NCBI RefSeq assembly: GCF_009208565.1
Contig: NZ_WFLK01000011.1
Span: forward strand, 1-64,000
Length of the DNA stretch: 64,000 nucleotides
Direction: 5' to 3'
From: Janthinobacterium aquaticum
GTDB taxonomy: Bacteria > Pseudomonadota > Gammaproteobacteria > Burkholderiales > Burkholderiaceae_D
Below, piece after piece: positions 28,851 to 37,862 of this stretch. A program made the translations under genes and the position numbers. Position 1 is the first letter of the stretch. Each line of letters starts with the position of its first letter. The notes under the pieces are model-generated. The model was not told where the DNA came from, ran no database searches, and saw only the letters and a list, made by a program, of their open reading frames with translations.

Positions 28851-30041
28851 TCAGGGGTCGAGTTCCGGCGGTGGGCGGCGCAGCGCGATATGCTCGCCGG
28901 CCGCCACCAGGATCAGCACCACCGTGGTCATGCAGGCGATCGTGACCGGGCTGTAGATGCGTCCGTAAGACAACGGAATCAGGCCGATAATAAGCAGCAG
29001 GCCCAGGATATGCGACAGCGGCGGCATGCGGCGGTCGCTGCTGACCCACTTGAACAGCGCATTGCCGACCAGATACAGGGCCGGTCCGCCCAGCAAGGCG
29101 CTGATGCCGGCAAAGCTGGTTTCGTCCGGATGCATCATCGACAGCTCGTCGGCCACCGCGCTGACGATCACGCCGGCCACGATCAGCATATGAATATAGG
29201 TGTAGGCGCGGCGCGCAATGCGGCCAGGATCTTTCGACTGCGCAATGCGAACGTGACCCATTTCGGCGCCCTGGTCAAAATACAGCCACCACATGGCGAT
29301 GCTGCCCAGCAGCGCCGACAAAAAGCCGAGCCAGTTGCTGGCATTCCACTCCATGGCCGAGAAGTTGGCGCCGGTGACCAGCAGCGACTCGCCCAACGCG
29401 ATAATCACGAACAGGCCGCAGCGCTCGGAAATGTGGTTGCCGTCCACATCCCAGTCGGTGGTGCTCGAACGGCCCAGTCCCGGCACGGCAAACATCAGCC
29501 ACGGGCCGGCCAGGTCGATCAGCAACGCACCGCCCCACCACGCCAGGCGCTCTTCGGCCGGACGGGCGCCGCCGATCAGCCAGAAAGCGCCCGACAGCAC
29601 GGCCCAAACGGTGATGCGCTGGAAGTTGCGACGCCGCGCCAGCGTATCGCTGCGCACGGCCCATAGCGCAAACAGCGGCCGGCCCACCTGCATCGCCACA
29701 TAGGCGCCGGCAAAACCAAGACCATGTGCGGCGAACGCTTCCGGTATCGACGACGACATCAAGAGGCCGCCCAGCATCAGCACGAACAGGCAGATGCGTA
29801 CCGGCATGCGCTCGGGGTCGAGCCAGTTGGTAATCCACGAGGTAAAAATCCAGACCCACCAGACGGCCATCAGCAGCAGGCCCGTCTGCAGCCAGCCGAC
29901 ACCGTGCAGGTGTTCAAGCAGCGTATGCGACAGCTGCGTGACGGCAAACACAAATACCAGATCGAAAAACAGCTCGATCATGCTGACCTTGCCGCTGTCC
30001 TGCTGCCCGCGCGTGCGCAGCAGTGTTGCTTTCAATTCCAT
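28851..30041 (-). CDS. Low temperature requirement protein A (LtrA) family membrane protein
   Basis: 396 residues with about ten to eleven membrane segments. The LtrA hallmark near the N-terminus, 'VSMIELFFDLVFVFAVTQLS', is intact, as is 'ERCGLFVIIALGESLLVTGA'. The family was named from a Listeria mutant unable to grow in the cold; its biochemical function is not settled. It is followed by the small hypothetical gene and preceded, after 61 bp, by the end of a D-2-hydroxyacid dehydrogenase gene on the same strand. Confidence 0.9.
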   Translation of the reverse strand: MELKATLLRTRGQQDSGKVSMIELFFDLVFVFAVTQLSHTLLEHLHGVGWLQTGLLLMAVWWVWIFTSWITNWLDPERMPVRICLFVLMLGGLLMSSSIPEAFAAHGLGFAGAYVAMQVGRPLFALWAVRSDTLARRRNFQRITVWAVLSGAFWLIGGARPAEERLAWWGGALLIDLAGPWLMFAVPGLGRSSTTDWDVDGNHISERCGLFVIIALGESLLVTGANFSAMEWNASNWLGFLSALLGSIAMWWLYFDQGAEMGHVRIAQSKDPGRIARRAYTYIHMLIVAGVIVSAVADELSMMHPDETSFAGISALLGGPALYLVGNALFKWVSSDRRMPPLSHILGLLLIIGLIPLSYGRIYSPVTIACMTTVVLILVAAGEHIALRRPPPELDP

Positions 30042-30102
30042 GCTTCTTTCTTTCTACAAATAGTTCCGTGCTGGCGACAGGCGGACGGCTCGATGATCGG
30101 TG

Positions 30103-31065
30103 TCAGTTTTTTACCGGCGTGGGCAATGGCAAGCCGGCAAAATGCGCGTGCAGATTGTCGACCACCAGCTGGCCCATCGCCTGGCGCGTCTCCACCGTCA
30201 GGCTGCCGATATGCGGCGTCAGCACGGTATTGGGCAGCGCGCGCAGGGCTTCCGGCACGCGCGGCTCGTCGCAAAACACATCCAGGCCGGCGCTGCCGAG
30301 CACGCCGTCGCGCAGGGCGGCGATCAGCGCTTCTTCATCGACCAGCGCACCGCGCGCGATATTGATCAATGTCCCTTGCGGCCCCAGCGCGGCCAGCACG
30401 TCGGCATTGATCGCCTTGCGCGTGGCTGGCGTGCCGGGCGCGCAGACGATCAGGAAGTCGCTCTCGCGCGCCAGGTCCAGCAAGGAGTCGCTGCGCGGCA
30501 CGTCGCTGCCGGCAATCGCGCGCGGCTGGTAGTAGCGCAGCTTGAGGCCGAACGCCGCCAGGCGCAGCGCAATCGCCTGGCCGATCTGGCCGAAGCCGAA
30601 AATGCCGGCGGTCTTGCCGCGCAGGCTCAGGGCCGGCTTGATCGGCTCGCGCCGTTCCCAGGCGCCGTCGCGCACGAAATGGTCGAGCGCGACAATCCGG
30701 CGCGCGCTGGCCAGCAGCAGGCCCACGGCCACGTCGGCCACGTCGTCGGTCAGCACATTGGGGGTGGTGGTGACGGCAATGCCGCGCTGTTTTGCCACGT
30801 CAAGCGCCACTGCATCCAGGCCGACGCCGTTGACGGCAATGATTTCGAGCTTGGGCAGCAACGCCATGTCGGCCGCACCCAGGCCCAGCACGCCGGTGGT
30901 GGCCACGGCGCGGATGCGCGGACCGACTTCGGCCAGCCAGGCGGCGCGCTGTTCGGGCGCCACTTGCCAGGCGCGGTGGCAGGTATAGGCCTGCTCCAGT
31001 TGTTCATTGACGACAGCCGCAGGGCTCGGTGCGAGCACCAGGAGATCGGGAAGTTCAGTGTGCAT
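30103..31065 (-). CDS. D-2-hydroxyacid dehydrogenase (glyoxylate/hydroxypyruvate reductase type)
   Basis: 320 residues. The Rossmann fingerprint is 'GIFGFGQIGQAIALRL' (GxGxxG), followed by the catalytic Arg in 'LINIARGALVDEEALIAAL', Glu in 'GLDVFCDEPRVP' and His in 'NTVLTPHIGSLTVETR'. The position after the NAD fingerprint reads 'YYQPRAI', with an Arg that favours NADP as in GhrB-type enzymes. It would reduce glyoxylate, hydroxypyruvate or a related 2-keto acid. Single gene by spacing, same strand as ltrA. Confidence 0.9.
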   Translation of the reverse strand: MHTELPDLLVLAPSPAAVVNEQLEQAYTCHRAWQVAPEQRAAWLAEVGPRIRAVATTGVLGLGAADMALLPKLEIIAVNGVGLDAVALDVAKQRGIAVTTTPNVLTDDVADVAVGLLLASARRIVALDHFVRDGAWERREPIKPALSLRGKTAGIFGFGQIGQAIALRLAAFGLKLRYYQPRAIAGSDVPRSDSLLDLARESDFLIVCAPGTPATRKAINADVLAALGPQGTLINIARGALVDEEALIAALRDGVLGSAGLDVFCDEPRVPEALRALPNTVLTPHIGSLTVETRQAMGQLVVDNLHAHFAGLPLPTPVKN

Positions 31066-31156
31066 GGGCGTCCAGGTTAGTCTGCAGGATATTTCAGCAG
31101 ACGCAACTTAGCATATTTGACGCTGCAGCGCATATGCCCATGGGCCGCGGCTGGCG

Positions 31157-31819
31157 CTAACAGGGTACCGGTTTGAGCTTGCCGCCGGTATTGAACGGGT
31201 CGGCGCCGGAGCCCGGATTGGCGGGCATGGCATAGCACTTGCTGCCGGTGGCCGTCACAATGCGGGTCGCAACGCGCCCGTCCGGCGTCAGGTACTCTTC
31301 CATTTTGATCATCGGTCCGCCCTGATAGGCCGCAGCGACCAGTTTTTCAAAGCGCGCCTGGCGCGCCGATTGCATCGGTTCCGGTGTTGCAAGCCATGGC
31401 TTGTCCTGTTTCAATTCGGCGCGCAGGGCCTTGTCGGCAGCGCCGGCGGCCAGCCGGGCGCGCGTGCGCAGGTCTGCCGTGGGTGCCTCCTGCGCCGGTT
31501 CGATGGCCAAGTCGGATTCGGCCGCAGGCAGTGGCAGGCCCGGCAGCGTGATGGCTGGCAATGGCGCAACGGCTGGCTTGCCGACGGCGCGCGCCGGGGC
31601 GGATGGCATCGGCATCGGCAAAGGCATGGGCGGCGTGCGTGGCAGCGGACGCGGCGGCATCAGCGTCATAAACGCGATCTCCGTCACCTGTTTCAATTTC
31701 TTAGCCGGCAGCAACAGAAAGTACAGGCCCAGGCCATGCATGGCCAGTATCAGCGCAACAGCTGCGCCCTGCCAGTAGCGGCGCGGTTCCGGTGCGGCCG
31801 GACGATCCCAGTGTTTCAT
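31157..31819 (-). CDS. Membrane-anchored proline-rich hypothetical protein
   Basis: 220 residues from the ATG at 31819; the frame opens a little earlier (31852) without better signals. One transmembrane helix (about residues 17-38, 'GAAVALILAMHGLGLYFLLL') is followed by a Pro/Met-rich stretch ('PPRPLPRTPPMPLPMPMPS') like the periplasm-spanning region of TonB or similar linkers, then an Ala-rich helix and a C-terminal beta part ending in Cys. The C-terminal part is not a TonB domain. It is divergent from the Fur-boxed siderophore receptor, so a link to outer-membrane energising or assembly is conceivable only. Confidence 0.6.
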   Translation of the reverse strand: MKHWDRPAAPEPRRYWQGAAVALILAMHGLGLYFLLLPAKKLKQVTEIAFMTLMPPRPLPRTPPMPLPMPMPSAPARAVGKPAVAPLPAITLPGLPLPAAESDLAIEPAQEAPTADLRTRARLAAGAADKALRAELKQDKPWLATPEPMQSARQARFEKLVAAAYQGGPMIKMEEYLTPDGRVATRIVTATGSKCYAMPANPGSGADPFNTGGKLKPVPC

Positions 31820-32016
31820 AAGCCATGTTGGTATGCCCTGCGGGCGACACACTGATCTTAACGTCAGTTGCTGCGCGCCATTAATTAATCTGCAAGGTAC
31901 TGTCCGACGCTACTTTTTTCGCCGCCGGCTGCGCCTTTCCAGGCGGCTGTTGCGCCATTGCGCCTTATTTCAAGCATGCGCTGCCGGGCGCTTGCCCATC
32001 GCGCGTCAGACTATTC

Positions 32017-32035
32017 TATAATGATAATCATTCTC
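32017..32035. promoter_or_regulatory. Fur box
   Basis: TATAATGATAATCATTCTC matches the 19-bp Fur consensus at 17 positions and lies 27 bp before the start of the TonB-dependent receptor. Confidence 0.9.
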
Positions 32036-32061
32036 ATTAATATTCAAACAAGAGCTTCCAT

Positions 32062-34269
32062 ATGTCGACCTTCCGTCTCGCCCCCACTCCCTTTGCGCTG
32101 GCCGCTTTTCTGCTGGCCAGCGGTGCCCATGCACAGACCGCGCAGAGCGCCCCGGCCTCTGATGCGCCCGTTATGCCAACCGTCACCGTCAGCGCCTCGG
32201 CAGACGCGTCGGTCGAAGGCCTGTCGCGCCCGTACGCCGGCGGCCAGGTGGCGCGCGGCGGCCGCGTGGGCATTTTCGGCGCGGTCGACATGATGGATTC
32301 GGCATTCTCGGGCACCAGCTATACGCAGCAGTTCATTGCCGACCAGCAAGCGCGCAGCGTGGGCGACCTGCTGCAAAGCGATCCGGCCGTGCGCATGTCG
32401 CGCGGTTACGGCAACTTCCAGGAAGTGTATGTGATACGCGGCTTTGCGCTCGATTCCGACGACGTGGCCTATAACGGCCTGTACGGCGTGCTGCCGCGCC
32501 AGTATGTCTCGCCCGAATTACTTGAGCGCGTGGAAGTGTTGCGCGGCGCCAGCGCTTTTCTGAACGGTGCGGCCCCTGGCGGCAGCGGCATCGGTGGCGC
32601 GGTCAACCTGATGCCCAAGCGTGCCGGCAACACCCCACTGACCGAAGTGACGGTGGGCGTGGAAAGCGGCGGCCACAGCTATGCAGCCATCGATGTGGCG
32701 CGCCGCTTCGGCGAGCAGCAGGAGTTCGGCGTGCGCATCAACGCTGCCAAGCGCCAGGGCGAAACGAGCATCAAGCATGAAGACCACGATGTGAGCATGT
32801 TTTCGGTCGGCCTCGATTACCGTGGCCGCGACTTTCGCGTGTCGGCCGACGCCGGCTACCAGAATTTCGACCTGACCGCGCCGCGTCCTTCCGTCGCCAC
32901 TTCCGGCGTAGCGGTGCTGCCATCGGCGCCGGACGCGTCGCGCAACTTTGCCCAGCCCTGGAGCTTTTCCAAGGAACGCGATGTGTTCGGCACCGCGCGC
33001 GCCGAATACGACCTGACCCGCAACATCGTGGCCTGGGCCGCATTCGGCACCCGCGCCACCAAGGAATCCAACAGCCTGGCCAATCCATCACTGACCTCGA
33101 CCAATGGCGACGCCAGCGTGTACCGCTTCGACAATGCCCGTAAGCAAGATATTCGCACCGGCGAAGTGGGCGTGCGCGCCAAGCTGCAGACCGGCGCCGT
33201 CAAACATACGCTGGTAGCGAGCTGGTCGGGCCACTGGAACGAAGCCAAGAACGCCTACGCCATCAGCGACTACGCCGGCCTGCCGACCAATATCTATGCA
33301 CCGGTCGACCGCTTGATGCCACCGACGCTGGCGGCCAACTCGGGCGGCGTCATGAGCGACCCGCGCCTGACGCAGAAAACCATCCTGACCAGCTACGCCT
33401 TGGCCGACACCATGGCCTTCCTCGACGATACCGTGCTGGTCACGGTGGGTGCACGCCGCCAGCAGATCCGCGACGCCGCGTACGCCTATGGCACGGCCGT
33501 GCAGTACGCCTACTATGACAAGAGCGCCACCACGCCGGTGGCCGGCATCGTCTACAAGGCCAGCAAAGCGGTGTCGCTGTACGCCAACTATATCGAAGCG
33601 CTGGTCAAGGGACCGGTGGCCAGCGGTACCTATGGCACGCCGCCGCAGCTGGTGAGCAATAATGGGGAAGTATTCGCGCCGTACAAGTCCAGACAGAAGG
33701 AAGTCGGCGTCAAGTATGACGGCGGCCGCCTGGGCGTGACGGCCGCGCTGTTTACCATCGACCAGCCGCTGCTGGCCGTGCGCGGCACCGAAGCCGGTCT
33801 GTTCGGCCAACAGCGCAACCGTGGCCTGGAATTGTCGGTATTTGGTGCGCCCGTGACCGGCGTGCGCCTGCTGGGCGGCCTGACCTGGCTCGATACCGAG
33901 CAAAGCGGCACCGACGTGGCCGCCAATAACGGCAAGAAAGTGATCGGCGCGCCCGAAACCCAGCTGAGCCTGGGCGCCGAATGGGATGTGCCGGGATTAT
34001 CGGGCCTGAGCCTGAACGCGCGCACCGTCTATACCTCGACCCAGTATGCCGACCTGGCCAATACCAAGCAGCTGCCATCTTGGACCCGCGTCGACATCGG
34101 CGCGCGCTACCTGACGCAGGTGGCGGGCCGCGACGTCACCTTGCGTGCGCGCGTCGACAACCTGTTTGATCGCAACTACTGGGCTTCGGCTGTCTCGTCG
34201 TTTGGCGCCGGCAGCCTGGTGCTGGCGTCGCCGCGCACCGTCGCCGTTTCGGCCAGCGTCGCGTTCTAA
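32062..34269 (+). CDS. TonB-dependent siderophore receptor
   Basis: 735 residues with signal peptide (cleavage near 'ASGAHAQ'). The plug domain follows: 'QARSVGDLLQSDPAVRMSRG', 'YVIRGFALDSDDVAYNGLYG', 'LERVEVLRGASAFLNGAAPG'. The C-terminal 22-strand barrel ends in 'VAVSASVAF' with the terminal Phe needed for BAM assembly, and 'RVDNLFDRNYWAS' is the usual last-strands motif. The family imports ferric hydroxamate and similar siderophores. A strong Fur box shows iron repression. No ABC importer or ExbBD gene is adjacent. Confidence 0.93.
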   Translation: MSTFRLAPTPFALAAFLLASGAHAQTAQSAPASDAPVMPTVTVSASADASVEGLSRPYAGGQVARGGRVGIFGAVDMMDSAFSGTSYTQQFIADQQARSVGDLLQSDPAVRMSRGYGNFQEVYVIRGFALDSDDVAYNGLYGVLPRQYVSPELLERVEVLRGASAFLNGAAPGGSGIGGAVNLMPKRAGNTPLTEVTVGVESGGHSYAAIDVARRFGEQQEFGVRINAAKRQGETSIKHEDHDVSMFSVGLDYRGRDFRVSADAGYQNFDLTAPRPSVATSGVAVLPSAPDASRNFAQPWSFSKERDVFGTARAEYDLTRNIVAWAAFGTRATKESNSLANPSLTSTNGDASVYRFDNARKQDIRTGEVGVRAKLQTGAVKHTLVASWSGHWNEAKNAYAISDYAGLPTNIYAPVDRLMPPTLAANSGGVMSDPRLTQKTILTSYALADTMAFLDDTVLVTVGARRQQIRDAAYAYGTAVQYAYYDKSATTPVAGIVYKASKAVSLYANYIEALVKGPVASGTYGTPPQLVSNNGEVFAPYKSRQKEVGVKYDGGRLGVTAALFTIDQPLLAVRGTEAGLFGQQRNRGLELSVFGAPVTGVRLLGGLTWLDTEQSGTDVAANNGKKVIGAPETQLSLGAEWDVPGLSGLSLNARTVYTSTQYADLANTKQLPSWTRVDIGARYLTQVAGRDVTLRARVDNLFDRNYWASAVSSFGAGSLVLASPRTVAVSASVAF

Positions 34270-34344
34270 GCCTGGAGCGCCGCGTGCGCGCATGATCCAC
34301 TACGGCCCGGAACAGGTGAGCGAGCAATACCAGATCTTGCTCCG

Positions 34345-34458
34345 GGCTGTAGCCTGCCCTTCTTGCAAACCGTGGCCGAAAGCCATGGCGGCAACATGAC
34401 GCTCGGCAGCGCTGCCGACCTCGGCACCATTTCTACCATCGGCCTGCCGTCCGCCTGA
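34345..34458 (+). pseudogene. Remnant of a histidine kinase C-terminus (HATPase end)
   Basis: This stretch reads GCSLPFLQTVAESHGGNMTL and continues GSAADLGTISTIGLPSA before a TGA. It fits the last 35-40 residues of a sensor kinase (G2-box 'GLGL-x-lVqtVAe-HGG' and the closing 'T.s.iglP'). No start, no upstream kinase domain and shifted frames further left show a decayed gene. It fills the 332-bp gap between the siderophore receptor and the ATP-grasp gene. Confidence 0.6.
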
Positions 34459-34487
34459 TCCTGTCTTCCCCACAACGGCGCCCGCCT

Positions 34488-34504
34488 TGCACCAATCAGG
34501 TGCG
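34488..34504. promoter_or_regulatory. Candidate NtrC binding site
   Basis: TGCACCAATCAGGTGCG carries the NtrC core GCACC-N5-GGTGC exactly, matching TGCACCA-N3-TGGTGCA at 12 of 14 fixed positions. Its centre lies about 70 bp upstream of the -12 element of the sigma-54 promoter next to it. Confidence 0.7.
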
Positions 34505-34551
34505 CGTCACTCTGCCTTGCCACAAAACTGGTCAAATTTATCACATTAAAC

Positions 34552-34567
34552 TGGCACGCTTCCTGCT
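34552..34567 (+). promoter_or_regulatory. Sigma-54 promoter of the Anbu operon
   Basis: TGGCACGCTTCCTGCT has GG at 34553-34554 and GC at 34565-34566 with exactly 10 bp between, and TGGCAC is the full -24 consensus; only the T of TTGC is C. The ATG of the first gene is 35 bp downstream, leaving room for a start point near 34578. Confidence 0.78.
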
Positions 34568-34601
34568 GTAAGCAAGGTAGACCAGCTTGGGGAGTGCAAT
34601 C

Positions 34602-36050
34602 ATGGCCAATTTTTTCAATGAAATGACTGAGCACGAGACGGACACGCCAGCCGGCGTGCGCGAACACTACCGTGATTTCCACCAGTGGCTGCAGCAGCAG
34701 CCGGCCGACACCATGGCGCGCAAGCGGGCTGAAGCCGACCTGATGTTCCGCCGCGTCGGCATTACCTTTGCCGTCTACGGCGACCACGCGGGCACCGAAC
34801 GGCTGATCCCGTTCGACACTATCCCGCGCATTATTCCCGCCGCCGAATGGGCGCAGATGCAGACCGGGCTGGTACAGCGGGTCAAGGCGCTCAATATGTT
34901 TATCCATGATATTTATCATGAGCAAAACATCATCAAGGCCGGCATTATTCCAGCCGAACAGATCTTCCGCAATGCCCAGTACCGGCCGGAAATGCAGGGC
35001 ATCGCTGTTGCCTCGGACATTTACGCGCATATTGCCGGGGTCGATATCGTGCGCGCCGGCCAGGGCGAGTTCTATGTGCTGGAAGATAATCTGCGCGTGC
35101 CCTCGGGCGTGTCGTATATGCTGGAAGACCGCAAGATGATGATGCGGCTGTTTCCGGAACTGTTTGCACGCAACAAGATCGCGCCGGTCGACCATTATCC
35201 CGATATGCTGCTCGATAACCTCCGTTCGGTGGCGCCACTGGGCGTCGACGATCCGACCGTGGTAGTGATGACGCCAGGCATGTACAACTCGGCGTATTTC
35301 GAGCACGCCTTTCTGGCCCAGCAGATGGGCGTCGAGCTGGTCGAGGGCAAGGATTTGTTTGTCAACGATAACCTGGTGTATATGCGCACCACGCGCGGAC
35401 CGAAAAGGGTCGATGTGATCTACCGCCGCGTCGACGACGATTTCCTCGATCCGCTGGCGTTTCGCGCCGATTCGTCGCTCGGCGTGGCCGGCCTGCTGTC
35501 GGTGTATCGCGCCGGGCGCGTCACGCTGGCCAACGCCATCGGCACCGGCGTGGCCGACGACAAGTCGGTCTATCCGTATGTACCGGACATGATCGAATTT
35601 TATCTGTCGGAGTCGCCCATCCTCAACAATGTGCCCACCTATCAGTGCCGCAAGCCGGCCGATCTGTCCTATGTGCTGGCCAACCTGGCCAAACTGGTGG
35701 TCAAGGAGGTGCACGGCGCCGGCGGCTACGGCATGTTGGTGGGGCCGGCCTCAAACCAGGCGCAGATCGAGGATTTCCGCCGGCGCTTGCTGGCCAATCC
35801 GGGCGGCTATATTGCTCAGCCCACGCTGGCCCTGTCGGCCTGCCCTACTTATGTCGAGTCGGGCATCGCGCCGCGCCATATCGATCTGCGCCCGTTCGTG
35901 CTGTCGGGCAAACATATTTCCATGGTGCCGGGCGGCCTGACCCGCGTGGCGCTGGGCGATGGCTCGCTGGTGGTCAATTCGTCGCAGGGCGGCGGCACCA
36001 AGGACACCTGGGTACTGGAAAAAACCGATGCTTTTGGAGGAGACCAATAA
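34602..36050 (+). CDS. Circularly permuted ATP-grasp protein of the Anbu operon
   Basis: 482 residues from the ATG at 34602, with GGGGAG about seven bases upstream. 'EADLMFRRVGITFAVYGDHA', 'IIPFDTIPRIIP' (LIPFDTIPRIIPAAEW), 'YVLEDNLRVPSGVSYMLEDR' and 'VVKEVHGAGGYGMLVGP' are the usual blocks of the DUF404/DUF407 type ATP-grasp, including the Glu-Asp-Asn and Lys-Glu nucleotide/metal positions. It is predicted to make a peptide-like amide bond (amidoligase). It begins the four-gene operon; the next start codon follows its TAA directly (36051). Confidence 0.92.
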   Translation: MANFFNEMTEHETDTPAGVREHYRDFHQWLQQQPADTMARKRAEADLMFRRVGITFAVYGDHAGTERLIPFDTIPRIIPAAEWAQMQTGLVQRVKALNMFIHDIYHEQNIIKAGIIPAEQIFRNAQYRPEMQGIAVASDIYAHIAGVDIVRAGQGEFYVLEDNLRVPSGVSYMLEDRKMMMRLFPELFARNKIAPVDHYPDMLLDNLRSVAPLGVDDPTVVVMTPGMYNSAYFEHAFLAQQMGVELVEGKDLFVNDNLVYMRTTRGPKRVDVIYRRVDDDFLDPLAFRADSSLGVAGLLSVYRAGRVTLANAIGTGVADDKSVYPYVPDMIEFYLSESPILNNVPTYQCRKPADLSYVLANLAKLVVKEVHGAGGYGMLVGPASNQAQIEDFRRRLLANPGGYIAQPTLALSACPTYVESGIAPRHIDLRPFVLSGKHISMVPGGLTRVALGDGSLVVNSSQGGGTKDTWVLEKTDAFGGDQ

Positions 36051-36995
36051 ATGTTGAGCCGCACTGCCGATCATCTGTACTGGATGGCGCGCTACACCGA
36101 ACGCGCCGAAAACACGGCCCGCATGCTCGATGTGACGTTGCAGACCTCGATGCTGCCGCAGTCGCAGCGCGAAGCCGAACGTGGCTGGCGCGCCACGCTG
36201 GGCATTTCCGAACTGCAAAACGCCTATGACGAGAAACACGCGCGCATCGCCACCCACGATGTGCTCGACTTCATGGTGCGCGATCCGAACAATCCGTCCT
36301 CGATCGCCGCCTGCCTGACCGGGGCGCGTGAAAATGCGCGCGCCGTGCGCGGCACCCTGACCACGGAAATGTGGGAAATCCAGAACGCCACCTGGCTCGG
36401 CATGCAAAAGCGCCTGGACGGCCAGCTGCTCGATAGCGACCCCAGCGCGTTTTTCGAATGGGTCAAATACCGCTCGCACCTGTCGCGCGGCGTCACGCTG
36501 GGCACCATGCTCAAGGACGAAGCGATCCACTTCATCCGCCTGGGTACTTTCCTGGAGCGGGCCGACAATACGGCGCGCATACTGGACGTCAAGTTCCATG
36601 GCATGCGCGACCAGCCGGGCGACCTTTCCCAGCGCGACTTCTATTACTGGGCGGCTCTGCTGCGTTCGGTATCGGGCTTCGAGATCTACCGCAAGGTCTA
36701 CCGCGACGTCATTACACCGGCGCGCGTGGCCGAATTGCTGATGTTGCGCGGCGACATGCCGCGCTCGCTGCTGGCCTGCATGGACGATGTGGTGGAGAAT
36801 TTGCGCCACATCCGCAACGATGTGTCCGCCGATACCGAGCGCTTTGCCGGCAAGCTGCATGCGCAGCTGAAATTCGGCCGCATTGACGACATCATGCAGG
36901 CCGGCCTGCATCAGAGCCTGACCGATTTCCTGGAAAGCATCTATGAGCTGGGTAACCGTGTCAGCCGTGACTTCCTCGTTCCCCTGGCGGCCTGA
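36051..36995 (+). CDS. Alpha-E domain-containing protein (DUF403)
   Basis: 314 residues. 'MLSRTADHLYWMARYTERAE' is the diagnostic N-terminus of alpha-E proteins; a second copy-like block is 'FIRLGTFLERADNTARILDV'. It is all helical and highly charged. The gene starts directly after the ATP-grasp stop with GGAGGAG inside the previous reading frame, and its own TGA overlaps the ATG of the transglutaminase (TGATG at 36993-36997), so translation is coupled. The family always accompanies the permuted ATP-grasp protein; biochemical role unknown, possibly a scaffold or partner. Confidence 0.92.
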   Translation: MLSRTADHLYWMARYTERAENTARMLDVTLQTSMLPQSQREAERGWRATLGISELQNAYDEKHARIATHDVLDFMVRDPNNPSSIAACLTGARENARAVRGTLTTEMWEIQNATWLGMQKRLDGQLLDSDPSAFFEWVKYRSHLSRGVTLGTMLKDEAIHFIRLGTFLERADNTARILDVKFHGMRDQPGDLSQRDFYYWAALLRSVSGFEIYRKVYRDVITPARVAELLMLRGDMPRSLLACMDDVVENLRHIRNDVSADTERFAGKLHAQLKFGRIDDIMQAGLHQSLTDFLESIYELGNRVSRDFLVPLAA

Positions 36996-37804
36996 TGATA
37001 CTGACTATCCGACATGAAACGCGCTACACCTACAGTTTGCCACTGGCCTACACCATCCAGCAACTGCACCTGACGCCGCGCCGTGAACCGCAGCAGCACG
37101 CGTTGTCGTGGCAGATTGCCACGCCCGGCCAGTGCCATGCCTTTACCGATGCCTATGGCAATCTTTCGCATATGCTTACCATCAGCGGCAGGCACCAGTC
37201 ACTCGATCTGGTCGCCCACGGCGTGGTGGAAACCATCTACCCCTACCAGGGCCGGCTGAACCTGCAAGATCACCTGTCGCCGCTGTTGTTTACCCTGCCA
37301 ACCAGGCTCACGCAGGCAGACCAGGCAGTCGAAGCGCTGGCCGCCAGCAGCCTGCCCGAGCGCAACAAACCGGCCAATACGGCGCAATTGCTGCGCCTTG
37401 CCGAGCAGATCGTTGGCAAGGTCGCCTATGAAAGCGGGGCCACCGAGGTGACCACCACTGCCGGCGACGCCCTGGCGCTGGGCCGCGGCGTATGCCAGGA
37501 CCATGCGCATCTGTACCTGGCCTGCTGCCATGCCTGGGGCATTCCGGCGCGCTATGTGTCGGGCTATATCGATCCGGGCGCCACCGGTCACGCGGCCAGT
37601 CATGCCTGGATCGACGCCTGGGCCGAAGACAGCGACTTTACCGGCTGGGTCAGCATCGACGTGACCCATGCGCGGCTGATGACGGACGCCTATTGCCGGC
37701 TGGCCATTGGCCGCGACTATGAGTCGGCAGCGCCGGTGCGCGGCATGCGCCAGGGCGGCGGCGACGAAACGCTGCAGGTCGATGTGCAGATTGCTGTCGC
37801 CTGA
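36995..37804 (+). CDS. Transglutaminase-like cysteine peptidase family protein
   Basis: 269 residues. An N-terminal beta domain ('LTIRHETRYTYSLPLAYTIQ', 'LHLTPRREPQQHALSW') is followed by the papain-like transglutaminase core with Cys167 in 'GRGVCQDHAHLYLACC', His203 in 'ASHAWIDAW' and Asp222 in 'VSIDVTHA': a complete triad. The start overlaps the alpha-E stop by one base. It may cleave or form an isopeptide/amide bond introduced by the ATP-grasp partner. 58 bp separate it from the Anbu gene. Confidence 0.92.
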   Translation: MILTIRHETRYTYSLPLAYTIQQLHLTPRREPQQHALSWQIATPGQCHAFTDAYGNLSHMLTISGRHQSLDLVAHGVVETIYPYQGRLNLQDHLSPLLFTLPTRLTQADQAVEALAASSLPERNKPANTAQLLRLAEQIVGKVAYESGATEVTTTAGDALALGRGVCQDHAHLYLACCHAWGIPARYVSGYIDPGATGHAASHAWIDAWAEDSDFTGWVSIDVTHARLMTDAYCRLAIGRDYESAAPVRGMRQGGGDETLQVDVQIAVA

Positions 37805-37862
37805 GCCGGGGCCTGCTGTAAAATGACTTCCCTTTGATTTTTTGCCGGACGGCCTGACAACG

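Noticed and set aside
31157-31819. A tonB gene
   Set aside because: Helix and proline-rich spacer look similar, but the C-terminal part lacks the TonB domain motifs.
34266-35714. 482-codon open frame antisense to the ATP-grasp gene
   Set aside because: Its translation is His/Arg/Gln-rich without family similarity, and the sense strand holds a well-conserved enzyme. Such frames are common in GC-rich DNA.
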